Shown: positions 46,581 through 55,557 of the stretch, piece after piece
Numbering within the stretch: the stretch's first letter is position 1
How the letters are laid out: the number at the start of each line of letters is the position of its first letter
Assembly: GCF_010975035.1 (NCBI RefSeq)
Contig: NZ_JAAIUV010000011.1
Span: forward strand, 1-64,000
Reading direction: 5' to 3'
DNA length: 64,000 nt
Source of the DNA: Neobacillus thermocopriae
GTDB taxonomy: Bacteria > Bacillota > Bacilli > Bacillales > Cytobacillaceae
Position numbers and translations under genes: made by a program
Notes under the pieces: generated by a model
What the model was told of the DNA's origin: nothing
Database searches by the model: none
The model's input: the letters and a program-made list of their open reading frames with translations, nothing else

Positions 46581-47156
46581 TTGTAACTTTTTAATATCAG
46601 AAATAATTGTTTCGTAAGGTACGTCCTTATATAAATCATATGTTTTTTTAATTTTTCCATCAGGTCCGACCAAGTATACATAAGTTTGATGTATAACCTG
46701 ATTGCCTTCCTCTGGTTTTTTCACGATTGTTTTGAATGTCTTCCTTGCAAAGCTTTCAATAAATTCCTGGGAATAACCTGTTAAAAAAGTCCAATTTTTT
46801 AAATCTGCATTAAATTGTTGCGCATAAGCTGTTAATATTTCAGGTGTATCCACTGAAGGGTCGACGCTAAATGAAACAAATTCAACGTTTTCAAACCCTT
46901 CCTCTTTAACCATTTTCTGTAATTTCGCCATATTTGCGGTCATCGGAGGGCACACATCTCCACAGTTCGTAAATATAAAGTCTGCAATCCATGTTTTCCC
47001 TTCCAAATCCTTTAGGGAAAATGTCTTATTATGATTGGTTGTTGCTGAAAAATCTTCAACATCCCAATTTAGGGCATTTTTGATTTCTTTTTGACCACAT
47101 GCAGCCAATAACAGAGTAGAAATAACAATTAATAACATAGCCAAACGATATTTCAT
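46578..47156 (-). CDS. ypmQ: SCO1/SenC family lipoprotein (YpmQ)
   Basis: 192 residues from ATG 47156 (GAAGGTGAT upstream). Lipobox LLLAAC. Thioredoxin-like fold with the copper CxxxC motif TNCGDVCP and a distal His in VIHQTYVYLVG. Sco proteins deliver copper to cytochrome c oxidase. B. subtilis YpmQ is such a homologue. Confidence 0.9.
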   Translation of the reverse strand: MKYRLAMLLIVISTLLLAACGQKEIKNALNWDVEDFSATTNHNKTFSLKDLEGKTWIADFIFTNCGDVCPPMTANMAKLQKMVKEEGFENVEFVSFSVDPSVDTPEILTAYAQQFNADLKNWTFLTGYSQEFIESFARKTFKTIVKKPEEGNQVIHQTYVYLVGPDGKIKKTYDLYKDVPYETIISDIKKLQ

Positions 47157-47295
47157 ATTATCACCTTCATCCACTTCATTTACATCCGTGATTAGTGTAA
47201 CAAAGTTTCAAATAAGAAAAAAGGAAAAGAATTTTAGTCAACATTATTTATCTTTAAAATTTGAACAAAATGTTTCAGGAACCCTCAATTTATGG

Positions 47296-47320
47296 TATGA
47301 TGAATGAACATTCAGTCATT
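47296..47320 (+). promoter_or_regulatory. Promoter with FadR/TetR-like half-sites
   Basis: A TATGAT -10 (47296-47301) overlaps TGAATGAACATTCAGTCATT (47301-47320). The outer halves AATGA/TCATT recall the FadR box, but the inner symmetry is imperfect. -35 is weak. Confidence 0.35.
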
Positions 47321-47367
47321 TTTCAAGAAAATTATTAATCTTTTCTACAAATTTGTGAGGTGATTCA

Positions 47368-48261
47368 ATGATGGATCGAATCGGACCGATATTCATTGTG
47401 GAAGGACCAAACAACAGTAAAGTCCCTTATTCCAGAAGTCTTTATCTAGATTGTTCTGAAAAAATTTTAATTGATTCTGGTGCAGATGCTACCACTCTTC
47501 TCCATCTCGATCATGAACTGGGGGTTAATCTAATTTTCAACACCCATTACCATCCAGATCACACACAGCACAACTATTTATTCAAAAATGCTGTAAAACT
47601 AATCAACCCAATTGAATATGAAACAACAAGAACGTTAGATGGTATCGCCCGTGCCTATGGAATCTTTCAAGAATGGGGCCAATCAGCAATAGAAAAATGG
47701 AAATCATCCATTCCACAGAAATGGATGGAAAGCCTTCGTGAAATTTCCGGGTCGTATGAATATGAAACCGAATATCAATTTGGTAAAGAAAAGATCATTT
47801 TTTTACATACTCCTGGACATACAAGTGGTTTTTCCTGCCCATATTTTCCTGAATTAGGTGTCGTCTTTACTGCAGATTATGACATGACCTCATTTGGTCC
47901 ATGGTATAACGGTGCCGATGGTGAGATAGAAGATTTTATTGCATCTGGACAACGGCTACTGTCCCTTGATGTAAAAACATATATCACGGGTCACCAAAAA
48001 GGAGTATTTACCAAAAATGAATATCATCAGGCGATGAAAACTTATCTTTCCATCATTGATCGACGTGATGAAATCATTGAACGATATGTTCAGCAAGGTT
48101 TAAATTTTAATGAAATTTCGGAAATTGGTATTTTCTATCCTAAAAATGCGTTGCAAAAAAATCCAATACTAAAAACATGGGAGCGTAGCGGAATCCGTAA
48201 GCACTTAAAGCGTCTTGGATATTCCATTGAAGAAAAGGCAAATGAGATTATAAAGATGTAA
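47368..48261 (+). CDS. MBL-fold metallo-hydrolase
   Basis: 297 residues. Metal motif THYHPDHTQH (about 65-74), then HTPGHTSG, ADYDM and TGHQKG. Member of the glyoxalase II-like group with an extra C-terminal helical part (residues about 215-297). RBS GAGGTGAT before two adjacent ATGs. Substrate unknown; a thioester or lactone hydrolase is possible. Confidence 0.85.
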   Translation: MMDRIGPIFIVEGPNNSKVPYSRSLYLDCSEKILIDSGADATTLLHLDHELGVNLIFNTHYHPDHTQHNYLFKNAVKLINPIEYETTRTLDGIARAYGIFQEWGQSAIEKWKSSIPQKWMESLREISGSYEYETEYQFGKEKIIFLHTPGHTSGFSCPYFPELGVVFTADYDMTSFGPWYNGADGEIEDFIASGQRLLSLDVKTYITGHQKGVFTKNEYHQAMKTYLSIIDRRDEIIERYVQQGLNFNEISEIGIFYPKNALQKNPILKTWERSGIRKHLKRLGYSIEEKANEIIKM

Positions 48262-48270
48262 GACATAAAT

Positions 48271-48297
48271 AAGAGCATCGGTCAATCCGATGCTCTT
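48271..48297. terminator. Terminator after the MBL gene
   Basis: AAGAGCATCGG (48271-48281) pairs with 48287-48297; bidirectional. Confidence 0.85.
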
Positions 48298-48304
48298 TCG
48301 TTCT

Positions 48305-48598
48305 TTATGCATTATTTTTTAATTCATCCATTCGAAACAGCTGTTCATAATCTCTCCATTTCATAACCTTCTTCAAGTACTCCTTAAAGGAGTAGCACTT
48401 CTTCGGGCTTTGCTCCTTATAGATGGATTTAATAAACATTTGCAAACGGACTTGGATTAAAAATTTAAAAGTACTATCGTCCTCCAATACAGGAATATCC
48501 ATAACTTTAACCTTCTGTCCAACTACATTTTTGAACTCCAGGCTTTTCAATAACAAAATATCAATCCTCTTTTTCACCCGTTTGACTATATTATACAC
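48305..48598 (-). CDS. Hypothetical protein (up to 97 aa)
   Basis: Frame opens at GTG 48598 with GGGAAAAGG just upstream, a doubtful site. Basic, helical (VKRVKKRIDILLLKSLEF; SFKEYLKKVMKWRDYEQLF), with no family that I recognise. A real but uncertain gene; its start may be internal. Confidence 0.4.
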   Translation of the reverse strand: MYNIVKRVKKRIDILLLKSLEFKNVVGQKVKVMDIPVLEDDSTFKFLIQVRLQMFIKSIYKEQSPKKCYSFKEYLKKVMKWRDYEQLFRMDELKNNA

Positions 48599-48786
48599 CT
48601 TTTCCCTATCGAAATCTGTCTAAATGTGCTTGAGGTAGAGATTATTTTTGTAATTGAATACTACTAACGGTACAAAGATGTTATTCATCACTATTAAATT
48701 TTGAAAATCTACTAGATATTTGTATTTCTTATCAACCTGTAAACAGTTTGTATTTATACATAACAATTAACATTGAAAGTAAATAA

Positions 48787-49386
48787 CTATACTTCTCGAG
48801 TAATCCTTTTTCTCCTATGAATAAATTCCATAACAATACCAATTAATACGAAGGCTGCCCCTAAAATAATTAAGTTAAATGAATTGGTACCTGTTTTAGG
48901 TAACTTTGCCCCATCCATTGGGAATAGTTCACCTAATGTTCCTTCTACAAATAATTTAAATTGAATTTCACATCCAAGACCTTGGTAATCATTTCCTAGT
49001 TCTTCAGGTACAATTACAGTGAAAAATAATTGATCGGAATCGTTTTTACCAATAAACCTTGGCTCCAATTTGTTAAAATCTTTTAATTTTCCTTCAAATA
49101 AAACATTATCCTTATCAGCAACCTTCAACTGTAATTCATTATAGAATTTATCAGAACCATTAACCATTTCACTAGTAAGAAAATAATTAAAATCCTGATG
49201 TCCATTATTTTGGATCGTTAATGTTCGATCCATCCAATCCCCTGGTTTAAGATTTGTAACATTAAATAAAATATCTTTTGGGAAGGTGGCAATATCAATT
49301 TTTTTCATTGATTCAGCTTTCGTATTTTTAGAAAAAAGAAATATTAATAAAAAACATAGGAATAAGCTAGTTAACTTTTTTATCAA
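48787..49386 (-). CDS. LPXTG-anchored TasA-like protein
   Basis: 199 residues from TTG 49386, with AAGGAGG 8 bp upstream; earlier ATGs lack a site. Signal peptide (KKLTSLFLCFLLIFLF), a camelysin/TasA-type beta domain sharing NLKPGDWMDRTLTIQNNG with TasA (51010-51606), then LPKTG at 162-166, a TM segment and a positive tail. This is a sortase substrate, so it should be covalently fixed to peptidoglycan. Last gene in the tapA-sipW operon. Confidence 0.8.
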   Translation of the reverse strand: MIKKLTSLFLCFLLIFLFSKNTKAESMKKIDIATFPKDILFNVTNLKPGDWMDRTLTIQNNGHQDFNYFLTSEMVNGSDKFYNELQLKVADKDNVLFEGKLKDFNKLEPRFIGKNDSDQLFFTVIVPEELGNDYQGLGCEIQFKLFVEGTLGELFPMDGAKLPKTGTNSFNLIILGAAFVLIGIVMEFIHRRKRITREV

Positions 49387-49466
49387 GGTTAAACCTCCTT
49401 CACGGAACATCCGAAATAATAGAATAGGAGGAAGTATCACTTCCCCCTTATATATATTTTTTGAGT

Positions 49467-50045
49467 TTATATTGGCTTTTCAATGTTGTCTGCATCAGAA
49501 GATTTACGTATTTTATTCTCTAGTTGAGATAATGTTCTCCATATTGAAATTCCCGAATATAAAACTAATAAAATTCCTGGAAGAATTAAGAGAAGAGCAC
49601 TACCCGTTTTCGTTTTTGTATAATCTGCCAAGTATCCTAAATATGGAATCGTAAGTCCAGTATACTCTGCTACAACCATGTTTGAAGGAACCGGAGTCAT
49701 ATCCACTGTTTTATTATTATCCCCTTTTGTTTGATAACTGACTTCGTTACCATCCTTTAATACCTTTATCACTCTGTGGGTAACAACTACATCATCACCA
49801 GTTTTATATGTGATAATGTCTCCTTTTTTAAATCGTTTCATATCTCCACCTGGTTTTACTACTATAATAGAACCTGTTTTAATATCAGGCTCCATTGAAC
49901 CTGAAAGCACCGTTTTTAATTGGTAACCAAATATAGAAGGTTCTCCTCCGGATGCCTTAGAAGTTATAACAGCAATAAAAAATAAAATTAATATAAGAAA
50001 CATTATTATCGTTACTGAATTACTAATTAATCTTTTCAATTTCAT
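49467..50045 (-). CDS. sipW: Signal peptidase SipW
   Basis: ER-type signal peptidase I, 192 residues. Catalytic Ser50 (LSGSMEP) and His90 (VVTHRVI), two TM segments at the ends. Processes TasA and TapA. Located between tapA and the LPXTG gene. Confidence 0.93.
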   Translation of the reverse strand: MKLKRLISNSVTIIMFLILILFFIAVITSKASGGEPSIFGYQLKTVLSGSMEPDIKTGSIIVVKPGGDMKRFKKGDIITYKTGDDVVVTHRVIKVLKDGNEVSYQTKGDNNKTVDMTPVPSNMVVAEYTGLTIPYLGYLADYTKTKTGSALLLILPGILLVLYSGISIWRTLSQLENKIRKSSDADNIEKPI

Positions 50046-50104
50046 GATATCACCTATTTTTGGGTTTGTATTTCAGTTTTCGCTAAATTTTCGCTCCTTG
50101 TTGA

Positions 50105-50842
50105 CTAATTAGAGTTTGTTTCAACATTATTTGGTTGCGCATTCATTGACTGAATCGAATCATTGTTCTGACCATTATCCGAATCTTTTAATTCAGTGGA
50201 TTGTTCTTTGTTTTGAGTGAATGATTTATTTGATTGTTGAACTTTCGCTTGGTCTTTTTGTGTTTGTTGATCTATCAAATTATCATTTTTTGGTTTTTGA
50301 TCTTTACTTTTTATACAAGTTACATGGACCGTTTCACTCCACAAATCCTGTCTTTCGTCTTTGAAGGCATGGTTTGGTCGTTGGAAAGCTCTAAATTTAT
50401 ACGAACCCGGTTTTTCAACAATGAATTTTAATATACTTTCCTTATTTGCTAAAATGGGATCAATACTTCCCTCACCGATTTTTTCACCCTTCTTCGGATT
50501 ACCTTTTTCACTATAATAAACTTCGTATTGTGATGGACCTTTCATATCACTTCCTTTATTCATAATCACCACTGAAATCTCTATAGCTTCACAAGACTCT
50601 ATATTTTGATCTGATTTATTAGGAAATTTAAGTGAACTTTTATCCCATTCGTTATCCCAAGTTGCTACCTGTATGACTCCTGTTACCATAGAATGATCAT
50701 TAAAATATGCACCGGTGTTCGAAGTAAAATAACCAATCGATAGTATTAACAGATAGCAAGTTAGAAAAAGTTGAATGACCATCCTTAGTTTTCTATTTTT
50801 TTTACCAAATTTTCTTATTCTTGTATATCGAATATTAATCAC
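50105..50842 (-). CDS. tapA: TapA-like fibre assembly protein
   Basis: 245 residues starting at GTG 50842 (AAGGGA upstream, close spacing). N-terminal TM/signal with SNTGAYFND at the cleavage area as in SipW substrates, a beta domain with two Cys (ESCEAIEI; HVTCIKS), and a long disordered Gln/Asn/Lys-rich tail. TapA helps anchor and assemble TasA fibres in biofilms. Followed by sipW by 59 bp. Confidence 0.85.
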   Translation of the reverse strand: MINIRYTRIRKFGKKNRKLRMVIQLFLTCYLLILSIGYFTSNTGAYFNDHSMVTGVIQVATWDNEWDKSSLKFPNKSDQNIESCEAIEISVVIMNKGSDMKGPSQYEVYYSEKGNPKKGEKIGEGSIDPILANKESILKFIVEKPGSYKFRAFQRPNHAFKDERQDLWSETVHVTCIKSKDQKPKNDNLIDQQTQKDQAKVQQSNKSFTQNKEQSTELKDSDNGQNNDSIQSMNAQPNNVETNSN

Positions 50843-50912
50843 ATCCCTTATTTTCTATAAAAATATTAATTATTAGACAAAAATCTTGTATTTAAAATAT
50901 TCATTAATATTA

Positions 50913-50951
50913 ATCACCTTAAAGAAAGATGAACTCTTTATCTAAGGTGAT
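50913..50951. promoter_or_regulatory. Inverted repeat upstream of tapA
   Basis: ATCACCTTA (50913-50921) and TAAGGTGAT (50943-50951) with inner AAAGA/TCTTT pairing, about 70 bp before tapA. Could be an operator or a leader hairpin. Confidence 0.4.
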
Positions 50952-50969
50952 AATACTAATCTTTTTCTA

Positions 50970-51001
50970 AAAAGAAGGGGGGTAATCCCCTCCCTTCTTT
51001 T
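50970..51001 (-). terminator. Terminator after tasA
   Basis: AAAAGAAGGG (50970-50979) pairs with CCCTTCTTTT (50992-51001). It lies between tasA and tapA on the minus strand, so the two are only partly linked. Confidence 0.82.
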
Positions 51002-51009
51002 GGATTATG

Positions 51010-51606
51010 TTACTTTGCTTCACCATTTCCTTGTTTACCTTCAAACGTCCAAGTTAAATTTAATGAATCACCTTGGAATATATTTTGGTCTTGACCATTA
51101 TCAACAAATTGATATTGAACTGATAATGTATCAAATGTATTTGGTTTTAAGCTGCCACCCCTTTCTTCAAAAAATGGAACCCAAAGTTTATTTTCAATTG
51201 CATCGGGAGACATGCCTTTTAATTGATCTAAAGTAGTAGAATAAATTACTGTATCTCCTTTATCATGGTTGTATAAGAAGTTAACGCGGATATGTTTACC
51301 AAAATCTTCTCCACCATTATCCCCTTTAGCATCTGTGACCGTATAATCCGTTTTTAGTAAAATTTTTGCAATGTCTAAAGTTCCTTTATTTTCAAGTTTA
51401 AAAGTACGAGTCATCCAATCACCAGGCTTCAAATTTTTTACATCAATAATGGTTGTTGGATTTGCGTTTAAATCTAATGTACCATTTGCAAATTTACTAG
51501 TAGTTTGAGCAGAGTCACTGAAATATGCATATGTACCTCCGCCGATTAATGCCAATCCCATAGCTGCTGATGCAATCCCCATTCCCAATTTCTTTTTAAT
51601 TTTCAT
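51010..51606 (-). CDS. tasA: TasA/CalY (camelysin) biofilm fibre protein
   Basis: 198 residues. N-terminal signal with MGLALIGGGTYAYFSD, the SipW-type cleavage context. KPGDWMTRTFKLENKG and the beta sandwich are camelysin/TasA features. Builds amyloid-like fibres. Stands upstream of tapA-sipW, unlike the tapA-sipW-tasA order of B. subtilis. GAGGAAGAAAA site before ATG. Confidence 0.9.
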   Translation of the reverse strand: MKIKKKLGMGIASAAMGLALIGGGTYAYFSDSAQTTSKFANGTLDLNANPTTIIDVKNLKPGDWMTRTFKLENKGTLDIAKILLKTDYTVTDAKGDNGGEDFGKHIRVNFLYNHDKGDTVIYSTTLDQLKGMSPDAIENKLWVPFFEERGGSLKPNTFDTLSVQYQFVDNGQDQNIFQGDSLNLTWTFEGKQGNGEAK

Positions 51607-51650
51607 TTTTCTTCCTCCTCTTAACCCAATTCTATCTTTAGTAAGTCCTG

Positions 51651-51697
51651 TTCATAATAACGAACTCACAAGTTGAGTATACTTCATAATAACGAAC
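51651..51697 (-). promoter_or_regulatory. Two SinR-like boxes over the tasA promoter
   Basis: GTTCGTTATTATGAA occurs twice in direct orientation on the minus strand (51697-51683 and 51665-51651), 32 bp apart, flanking a TATACT -10 at 51681-51676. Resembles SinR boxes (GTTCTYT) in form, with G for T. Confidence 0.7.
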
Positions 51698-51734
51698 ATT
51701 AAAAAGTCTAAAATTCGCTAATTTTTCTTAATAA

Positions 51735-51818
51735 AGAACGTTATTGTTCGTTTTTCTTTAATTCTCTCTTATTTTCTTACTTTTTTGTATTTTATAAAGA
51801 AATTTTTGTTCTTTATAA
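51735..51818 (+). promoter_or_regulatory. SinR-like boxes and promoter upstream of sinR
   Basis: A plus-strand GTTCGTT (51746-51752) faces CGTTCTTT (minus, 51741-51734). Further on, a 10-bp inverted repeat TTATAAAGAA/TTCTTTATAA (51792-51801 with 51809-51818) contains GTTCTTT and ends in a TATAAT -10 (51814-51819). Suggests autoregulation. Confidence 0.6.
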
Positions 51819-51862
51819 TGAAATATTAATAGTGGTTGTTTTTATATTTATAGGAGGTAAAG

Positions 51863-52213
51863 GTGATGTTAGGTGAACGAATAAAACGATTAAGAATAGA
51901 GAAAGGATTTTCTATGTCAGATTTAGCTAGAATTGCAGGTGTTTCAAAGTCATATTTAAGTCAAATTGAACGTGGAAAACAAAACAATCCTTCTCTCCAA
52001 TTTTTACAAAAAATTGCAATACCTCTCGAAACGAGTTTGGACTATTTATTAGAAGAAAAAGAGGATCAAGTCAATGTCCAAAATACATTAGATAGTGAAT
52101 GGCAATTATTGATTCAAAAAGCCATACAGAATGGAATTGATAAAGAGGATTTCAAAGAGTATTTAAACTTTTTGAAATATCAAAAATGGAGAAATACAAA
52201 AAAAGACCTTTAG
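51863..52213 (+). CDS. sinR: SinR-like master biofilm repressor
   Basis: 116 residues. XRE helix-turn-helix at 2-66 (MLGERIKRLRIEKG, GVSKSYLSQIERGK) and a C-terminal SinI/SinR-type helical hook (SEWQLLIQKAIQNGI, then EYLNFLKYQKWRN), as in SinR. Divergent from tasA. No sinI gene is seen in the window. In B. subtilis SinR represses tapA-sipW-tasA and eps. Confidence 0.88.
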   Translation: MMLGERIKRLRIEKGFSMSDLARIAGVSKSYLSQIERGKQNNPSLQFLQKIAIPLETSLDYLLEEKEDQVNVQNTLDSEWQLLIQKAIQNGIDKEDFKEYLNFLKYQKWRNTKKDL

Positions 52214-52231
52214 TAATTCTTACTAAAGGTC
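52205..52231. terminator. Terminator between sinR and tatC
   Basis: GACCTTTAGTAA (52205-52216) pairs with TTACTAAAGGTC (52220-52231) around TTC; contains the sinR stop codon. T-rich both sides. Confidence 0.88.
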
Positions 52232-52236
52232 AGAAT

Positions 52237-52974
52237 TTAAGCTTCTATTCTTTCTTCTTCTTGTTCCTTTTTTAATCGTTTTCGGAACACAAATTTAGAT
52301 AAGCTAATACTAATTTCATATAGCAACAATAACGGTAATGTCACAACAAAATCAGACATGAAATCAGGAGGAGTTATTACGATCGCAATAATGACTAAAA
52401 CGAAATAGGCATATTTACGAATCCTTGCCAACACAAATGGATTAATAATACCTATAGATGTTAAAAACATAACAATCGCCGGCAATTCAAATAACACTCC
52501 AAAAGGAAGACTCATATATAGAATAAAACGAAAATAGCGGTCGGCCGTGAAATTGGTGACAAACAAATCGGCTCCCATATTTAATAAAAAATTTAATACC
52601 ATTGGGAAGATGATAAAATACCCGAAAGCAAGCCCGACTATAAATAAAATAAATAAAGCCGGAATATAAGATAGGGTAATTTTTCGTTCCGATGGTTTTA
52701 ATGCCGGTTTGACAAACAACCAAATTTGCAGAGCTAAAACAGGAATAGTACCGGCTATTGCTACAACAGTGGCCAGCATGAAATAGATGCTAATAATATC
52801 ACTTGGACCTAAAACCATCAATTTCCCATCTAAATCTCTTACAAACCACTGATAAATATCATCTACATAGATAAAACCAACAATGAAAAAAACAATAAAG
52901 GCAATGGCTGAAATAATAATTCTTCTACGTAATTCTTCAAGATGATCGACTAAATATAGTTCTTTATCTTCCAT
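52237..52974 (-). CDS. tatC: Twin-arginine translocase TatC
   Basis: Six-TM receptor of the Tat pathway, 245 residues from ATG 52974 (AGGGG upstream). HLEELRRRIIIS is the conserved N terminus; loops GIINPFVLARIRKYAYF and ITPPDFMSDF follow. Next to tatA with 107 bp between. Confidence 0.95.
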   Translation of the reverse strand: MEDKELYLVDHLEELRRRIIISAIAFIVFFIVGFIYVDDIYQWFVRDLDGKLMVLGPSDIISIYFMLATVVAIAGTIPVLALQIWLFVKPALKPSERKITLSYIPALFILFIVGLAFGYFIIFPMVLNFLLNMGADLFVTNFTADRYFRFILYMSLPFGVLFELPAIVMFLTSIGIINPFVLARIRKYAYFVLVIIAIVITPPDFMSDFVVTLPLLLLYEISISLSKFVFRKRLKKEQEEERIEA

Positions 52975-53081
52975 ATTTTCCCCTACCAACTTTTAAAGAT
53001 AAGATGTGAATAACTAAGTGACTCACATTCTTATTAAACTATTCTCAGGAAGAAAAAGGTGCAAGACATATATCTTACACC

Positions 53082-53264
53082 CTATTTGCTTAATTTTTCC
53101 TTTTCTTCCTTCACATCTTCTGTCAATTCACGAGTGGATTTTTTAAATTCTTTTAATGTTTGCCCAAATGCCCGACCGATTTCCGGTAACTTTTTTGGAC
53201 CAAAAATAATAAGTGCTAATACTAAAATTAAAATTAATCCAGGTACTCCAATATTCGATAGCAT
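53082..53264 (-). CDS. tatA: Twin-arginine translocase TatA
   Basis: 60 residues from ATG 53264. One TM helix ([18 protein letters not shown]), the FGPKKLPE hinge, then an amphipathic helix ([11 protein letters not shown]). Forms the pore with TatC. AAGGGG upstream at 9 bp. Confidence 0.93.
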   Translation of the reverse strand: MLSNIGVPGLILILVLALIIFGPKKLPEIGRAFGQTLKEFKKSTRELTEDVKEEKEKLSK

Positions 53265-53282
53265 GATCTGCATCCCCTTCAA

Positions 53283-53568
53283 ATTAATTTCTCATTGTGA
53301 TTATAGTATTGTAAATTTATTTTGGGGCATTTTTCCGCAATAATTCATAGGAAATTCACAATATCCATTTCAATAAACTATAATAATATAATTTCGTTTA
53401 CTTACTTGCACAAATTTCATCTCTATAAATGAATGTAACAATAACCTATATCGAATGTCAATCTTGTTTCTACAAACTATATTTTTTGAAAATTATGACT
53501 ATTAATCAATTATTACTTATAATTGAAACATTCAAATACTTGTTAATAAAAGGAGGTGTGTGGAATAG
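53283..53568. other. Intergenic stretch upstream of tatA
   Basis: AT-rich, no coding frame seen. AAAGGAGGTG (53550-53559) at its end is a strong ribosome binding site that now leads into a broken frame. Confidence 0.5.
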
Positions 53569-53805
53569 AATTTACTCTTTGCTAGTCTGGATAGTGCTCT
53601 CTATGTAGAAATTACAATAGACGATAACAATAGGAGGTATACTATTCGTAAAAACGTTCGAAGCGGAGAATATTTTATTAGTCCGAAAGAATTAATTGCC
53701 TAGGTAAAAACAAATTTTCGTGAGGCGGAATTTTGCCACCCGCACGAATTTAAAGGGATGTTAGTAAAGTTGACAGAATATGATTTATATGGATTAACAT
53801 ACTAA
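53569..53805 (+). pseudogene. Decayed hypothetical gene with in-frame TAG
   Basis: A frame with protein-like composition (YVEITIDDNNRRYTIRKNVR, then SGEYFISPKELIA) is interrupted by TAG at 53701-53703 and resumes (VKTNFREAEFCHPHEFKGML) to a stop at 53803. It has no start codon; the strong RBS and a GTG at 53558 are in another frame, so a frameshift is also likely. Family not recognised. Confidence 0.6.
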
Positions 53806-53844
53806 TTCAATATAGACTAGGTACTTCGTGTTGGAGTTAAAAAT

Positions 53845-53897
53845 TACCCGAACTACTTTGTAATACTCTGAAAAAGAGTCCATCAATAGTTCGGGTT
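53845..53897. terminator. Hairpin sharing its arm with the one at 30112
   Basis: TACCCGAACTA (53845-53855) pairs with TAGTTCGGGT(T) (53887-53897), with ACTCT/AGAGT inside. No long T run. Confidence 0.55.
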
Positions 53898-53984
53898 ATT
53901 GATTGTTTAAGTTTAATCCTTTTGTATTAATCCAATCACTGTGTAACTTATGATACCTAAAACTAATTCAAATATACTAACTTC

Positions 53985-54473
53985 TCATTTTTTACGATCG
54001 TAAATCCTAAATTCATAATCATATGGGTTCATATCATCCTTGATACCTTTTTCAACGGAGACAAGATTCCATTCCTCTTCATTAAAATTCGGAAAATAGG
54101 TATCTCCTTCAAACTCTTCGTTGATGAATGTGATATAGAGCCGATCGGCATAAGGGAATGTTTCTTTAAAAATTTCTGCACCACCTATTACGAATATCTC
54201 ATCGATTTTCTCTTTACTGTAGTTAACAAATGCCTCTACAGAATAAAACATCGTACAGCCTTTGCATATGTAATCCTGCTGACGAGTAATAACGATATTC
54301 TCTCGACCAGGTAGAATTCGTCCAATCGACTCGTGTGTTTTTCTCCCCATGACAATCGGATGCCCCATCGTTACCCTTTTAAAGAATTTTAAATCCTCCG
54401 GCAAATGCCAAGGAAGCTGATTATTTTTTCCGATCAACCGATTTTTGTCCATTGCGACAATAAAGGAAAGCAT
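53985..54473 (-). CDS. dfrA: Dihydrofolate reductase
   Basis: 162 residues. VAMDKNRLIGKNNQLPWHLPEDLKFF is the DHFR N terminus with Asp27-like residue, and IVMGRKTHESI and VIGGAEIF follow. Recycles dihydrofolate made by thymidylate synthase. Follows thyA by 30 bp. Confidence 0.95.
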   Translation of the reverse strand: MLSFIVAMDKNRLIGKNNQLPWHLPEDLKFFKRVTMGHPIVMGRKTHESIGRILPGRENIVITRQQDYICKGCTMFYSVEAFVNYSKEKIDEIFVIGGAEIFKETFPYADRLYITFINEEFEGDTYFPNFNEEEWNLVSVEKGIKDDMNPYDYEFRIYDRKK

Positions 54474-54503
54474 ATATAGATACCTCTCTTCTTAAATAAA
54501 AAA

Positions 54504-55466
54504 TTAAACAGCAATGGGTGCTTTAATGGTAGGATGAGGATCATATCCAATAATTTGAATATCGTCCATATTAAAATCAAATACAGACTTTACTTCAGGA
54601 TTAAGTTTTAATGTAGGGAGTGGTTTTGGTTCACGACTAAGCTGGGTCTTTACTTGTTCAATATGATTTAAATAAATATGGGCATCACCTAATGAATGTA
54701 TAAATTCACCAACTTGTAAACCACATTCATGGGCAATTAAATGGGTGAGAAGCGCATAGCTTGAAATATTAAAAGGAACTCCTAAAAAGATGTCACCCGA
54801 ACGCTGATATAACTGACAACTCAATTTCCCATCTGCAACATAAAATTGAAAAAGTGTATGACATGGTGGTAACAGTGCCTCCCCATGTGAAAATTGATTT
54901 GCATTCCAGCTTACAACTAAGTGCCTACGGCTATCAGGATTGGATTTAATTTGTTCAATGACCTCTTTTAATTGATCAGTTGATCCATAAGGGCCTTGAA
55001 AACTTCTCCACTGTGCACCATATGCAGCAGGACCGATGGAGCCCCATTTCTTTGCAAATTCATCATCTTCTAATATCCGATTGCAAAACTTCTCTTTTTC
55101 CTCTTGATAAACTTTAGCAAATTCTTCATCTTGCTGTGAACGATGGGCAAAGTTTGTCATATCTGGACCATTATATTCCTCAGACTCAACATACTTTTTA
55201 AATGGCCACTCATCCCAAATATGATTATTATGTTGAAGTAAGAAGCGAATATTGGTATCACCTTTTATAAACCACAGTAATTCACTTACCACTAAACGGA
55301 AAGGAACCCTTTTCGTTGTTAATAAAGGAAAGCCTTTGTTCAAATCAAACCTCATTTGATAACCAAAAACCGATAAAACCCCTGTTCCTGTTCTATCATC
55401 TTTTTTATTTCCATTATCAAGTACATACTGACACAAGTCTAAATAGGCATACTCTGGATGTTGCAA
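54504..55466 (-). CDS. thyA: Thymidylate synthase
   Basis: Makes dTMP from dUMP. 320 residues from TTG 55466 (GGAGAGTGA upstream). Catalytic Cys in [13 protein letters not shown]; substrate motif [13 protein letters not shown]. Long-form ThyA with an insertion around residues 85-140 relative to the E. coli protein, seen also in other bacilli. Pairs with dfrA. Confidence 0.94.
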   Translation of the reverse strand: MQHPEYAYLDLCQYVLDNGNKKDDRTGTGVLSVFGYQMRFDLNKGFPLLTTKRVPFRLVVSELLWFIKGDTNIRFLLQHNNHIWDEWPFKKYVESEEYNGPDMTNFAHRSQQDEEFAKVYQEEKEKFCNRILEDDEFAKKWGSIGPAAYGAQWRSFQGPYGSTDQLKEVIEQIKSNPDSRRHLVVSWNANQFSHGEALLPPCHTLFQFYVADGKLSCQLYQRSGDIFLGVPFNISSYALLTHLIAHECGLQVGEFIHSLGDAHIYLNHIEQVKTQLSREPKPLPTLKLNPEVKSVFDFNMDDIQIIGYDPHPTIKAPIAV

Positions 55467-55557
55467 AAAGAATCACTCTCCATTTCTATTGAAACACCAA
55501 TGCATTAATAGAATATCATATTACGCTCCATCTAACACTGATGAAATCATCTAGAGA

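Noticed and set aside
47170..47200. ECF promoter before ypmQ (TGAAAC then CGGA at 16 bp)
   Set aside because: The -10 CGGA is not CGTA; a single partial match is expected by chance in 64 kb.
53701..53703. In-frame TAG as a read-through or recoded codon
   Set aside because: No stop-codon context or recoding element, no start codon in the same frame, and a second sign of decay (frame loss upstream). A pseudogene is simpler.
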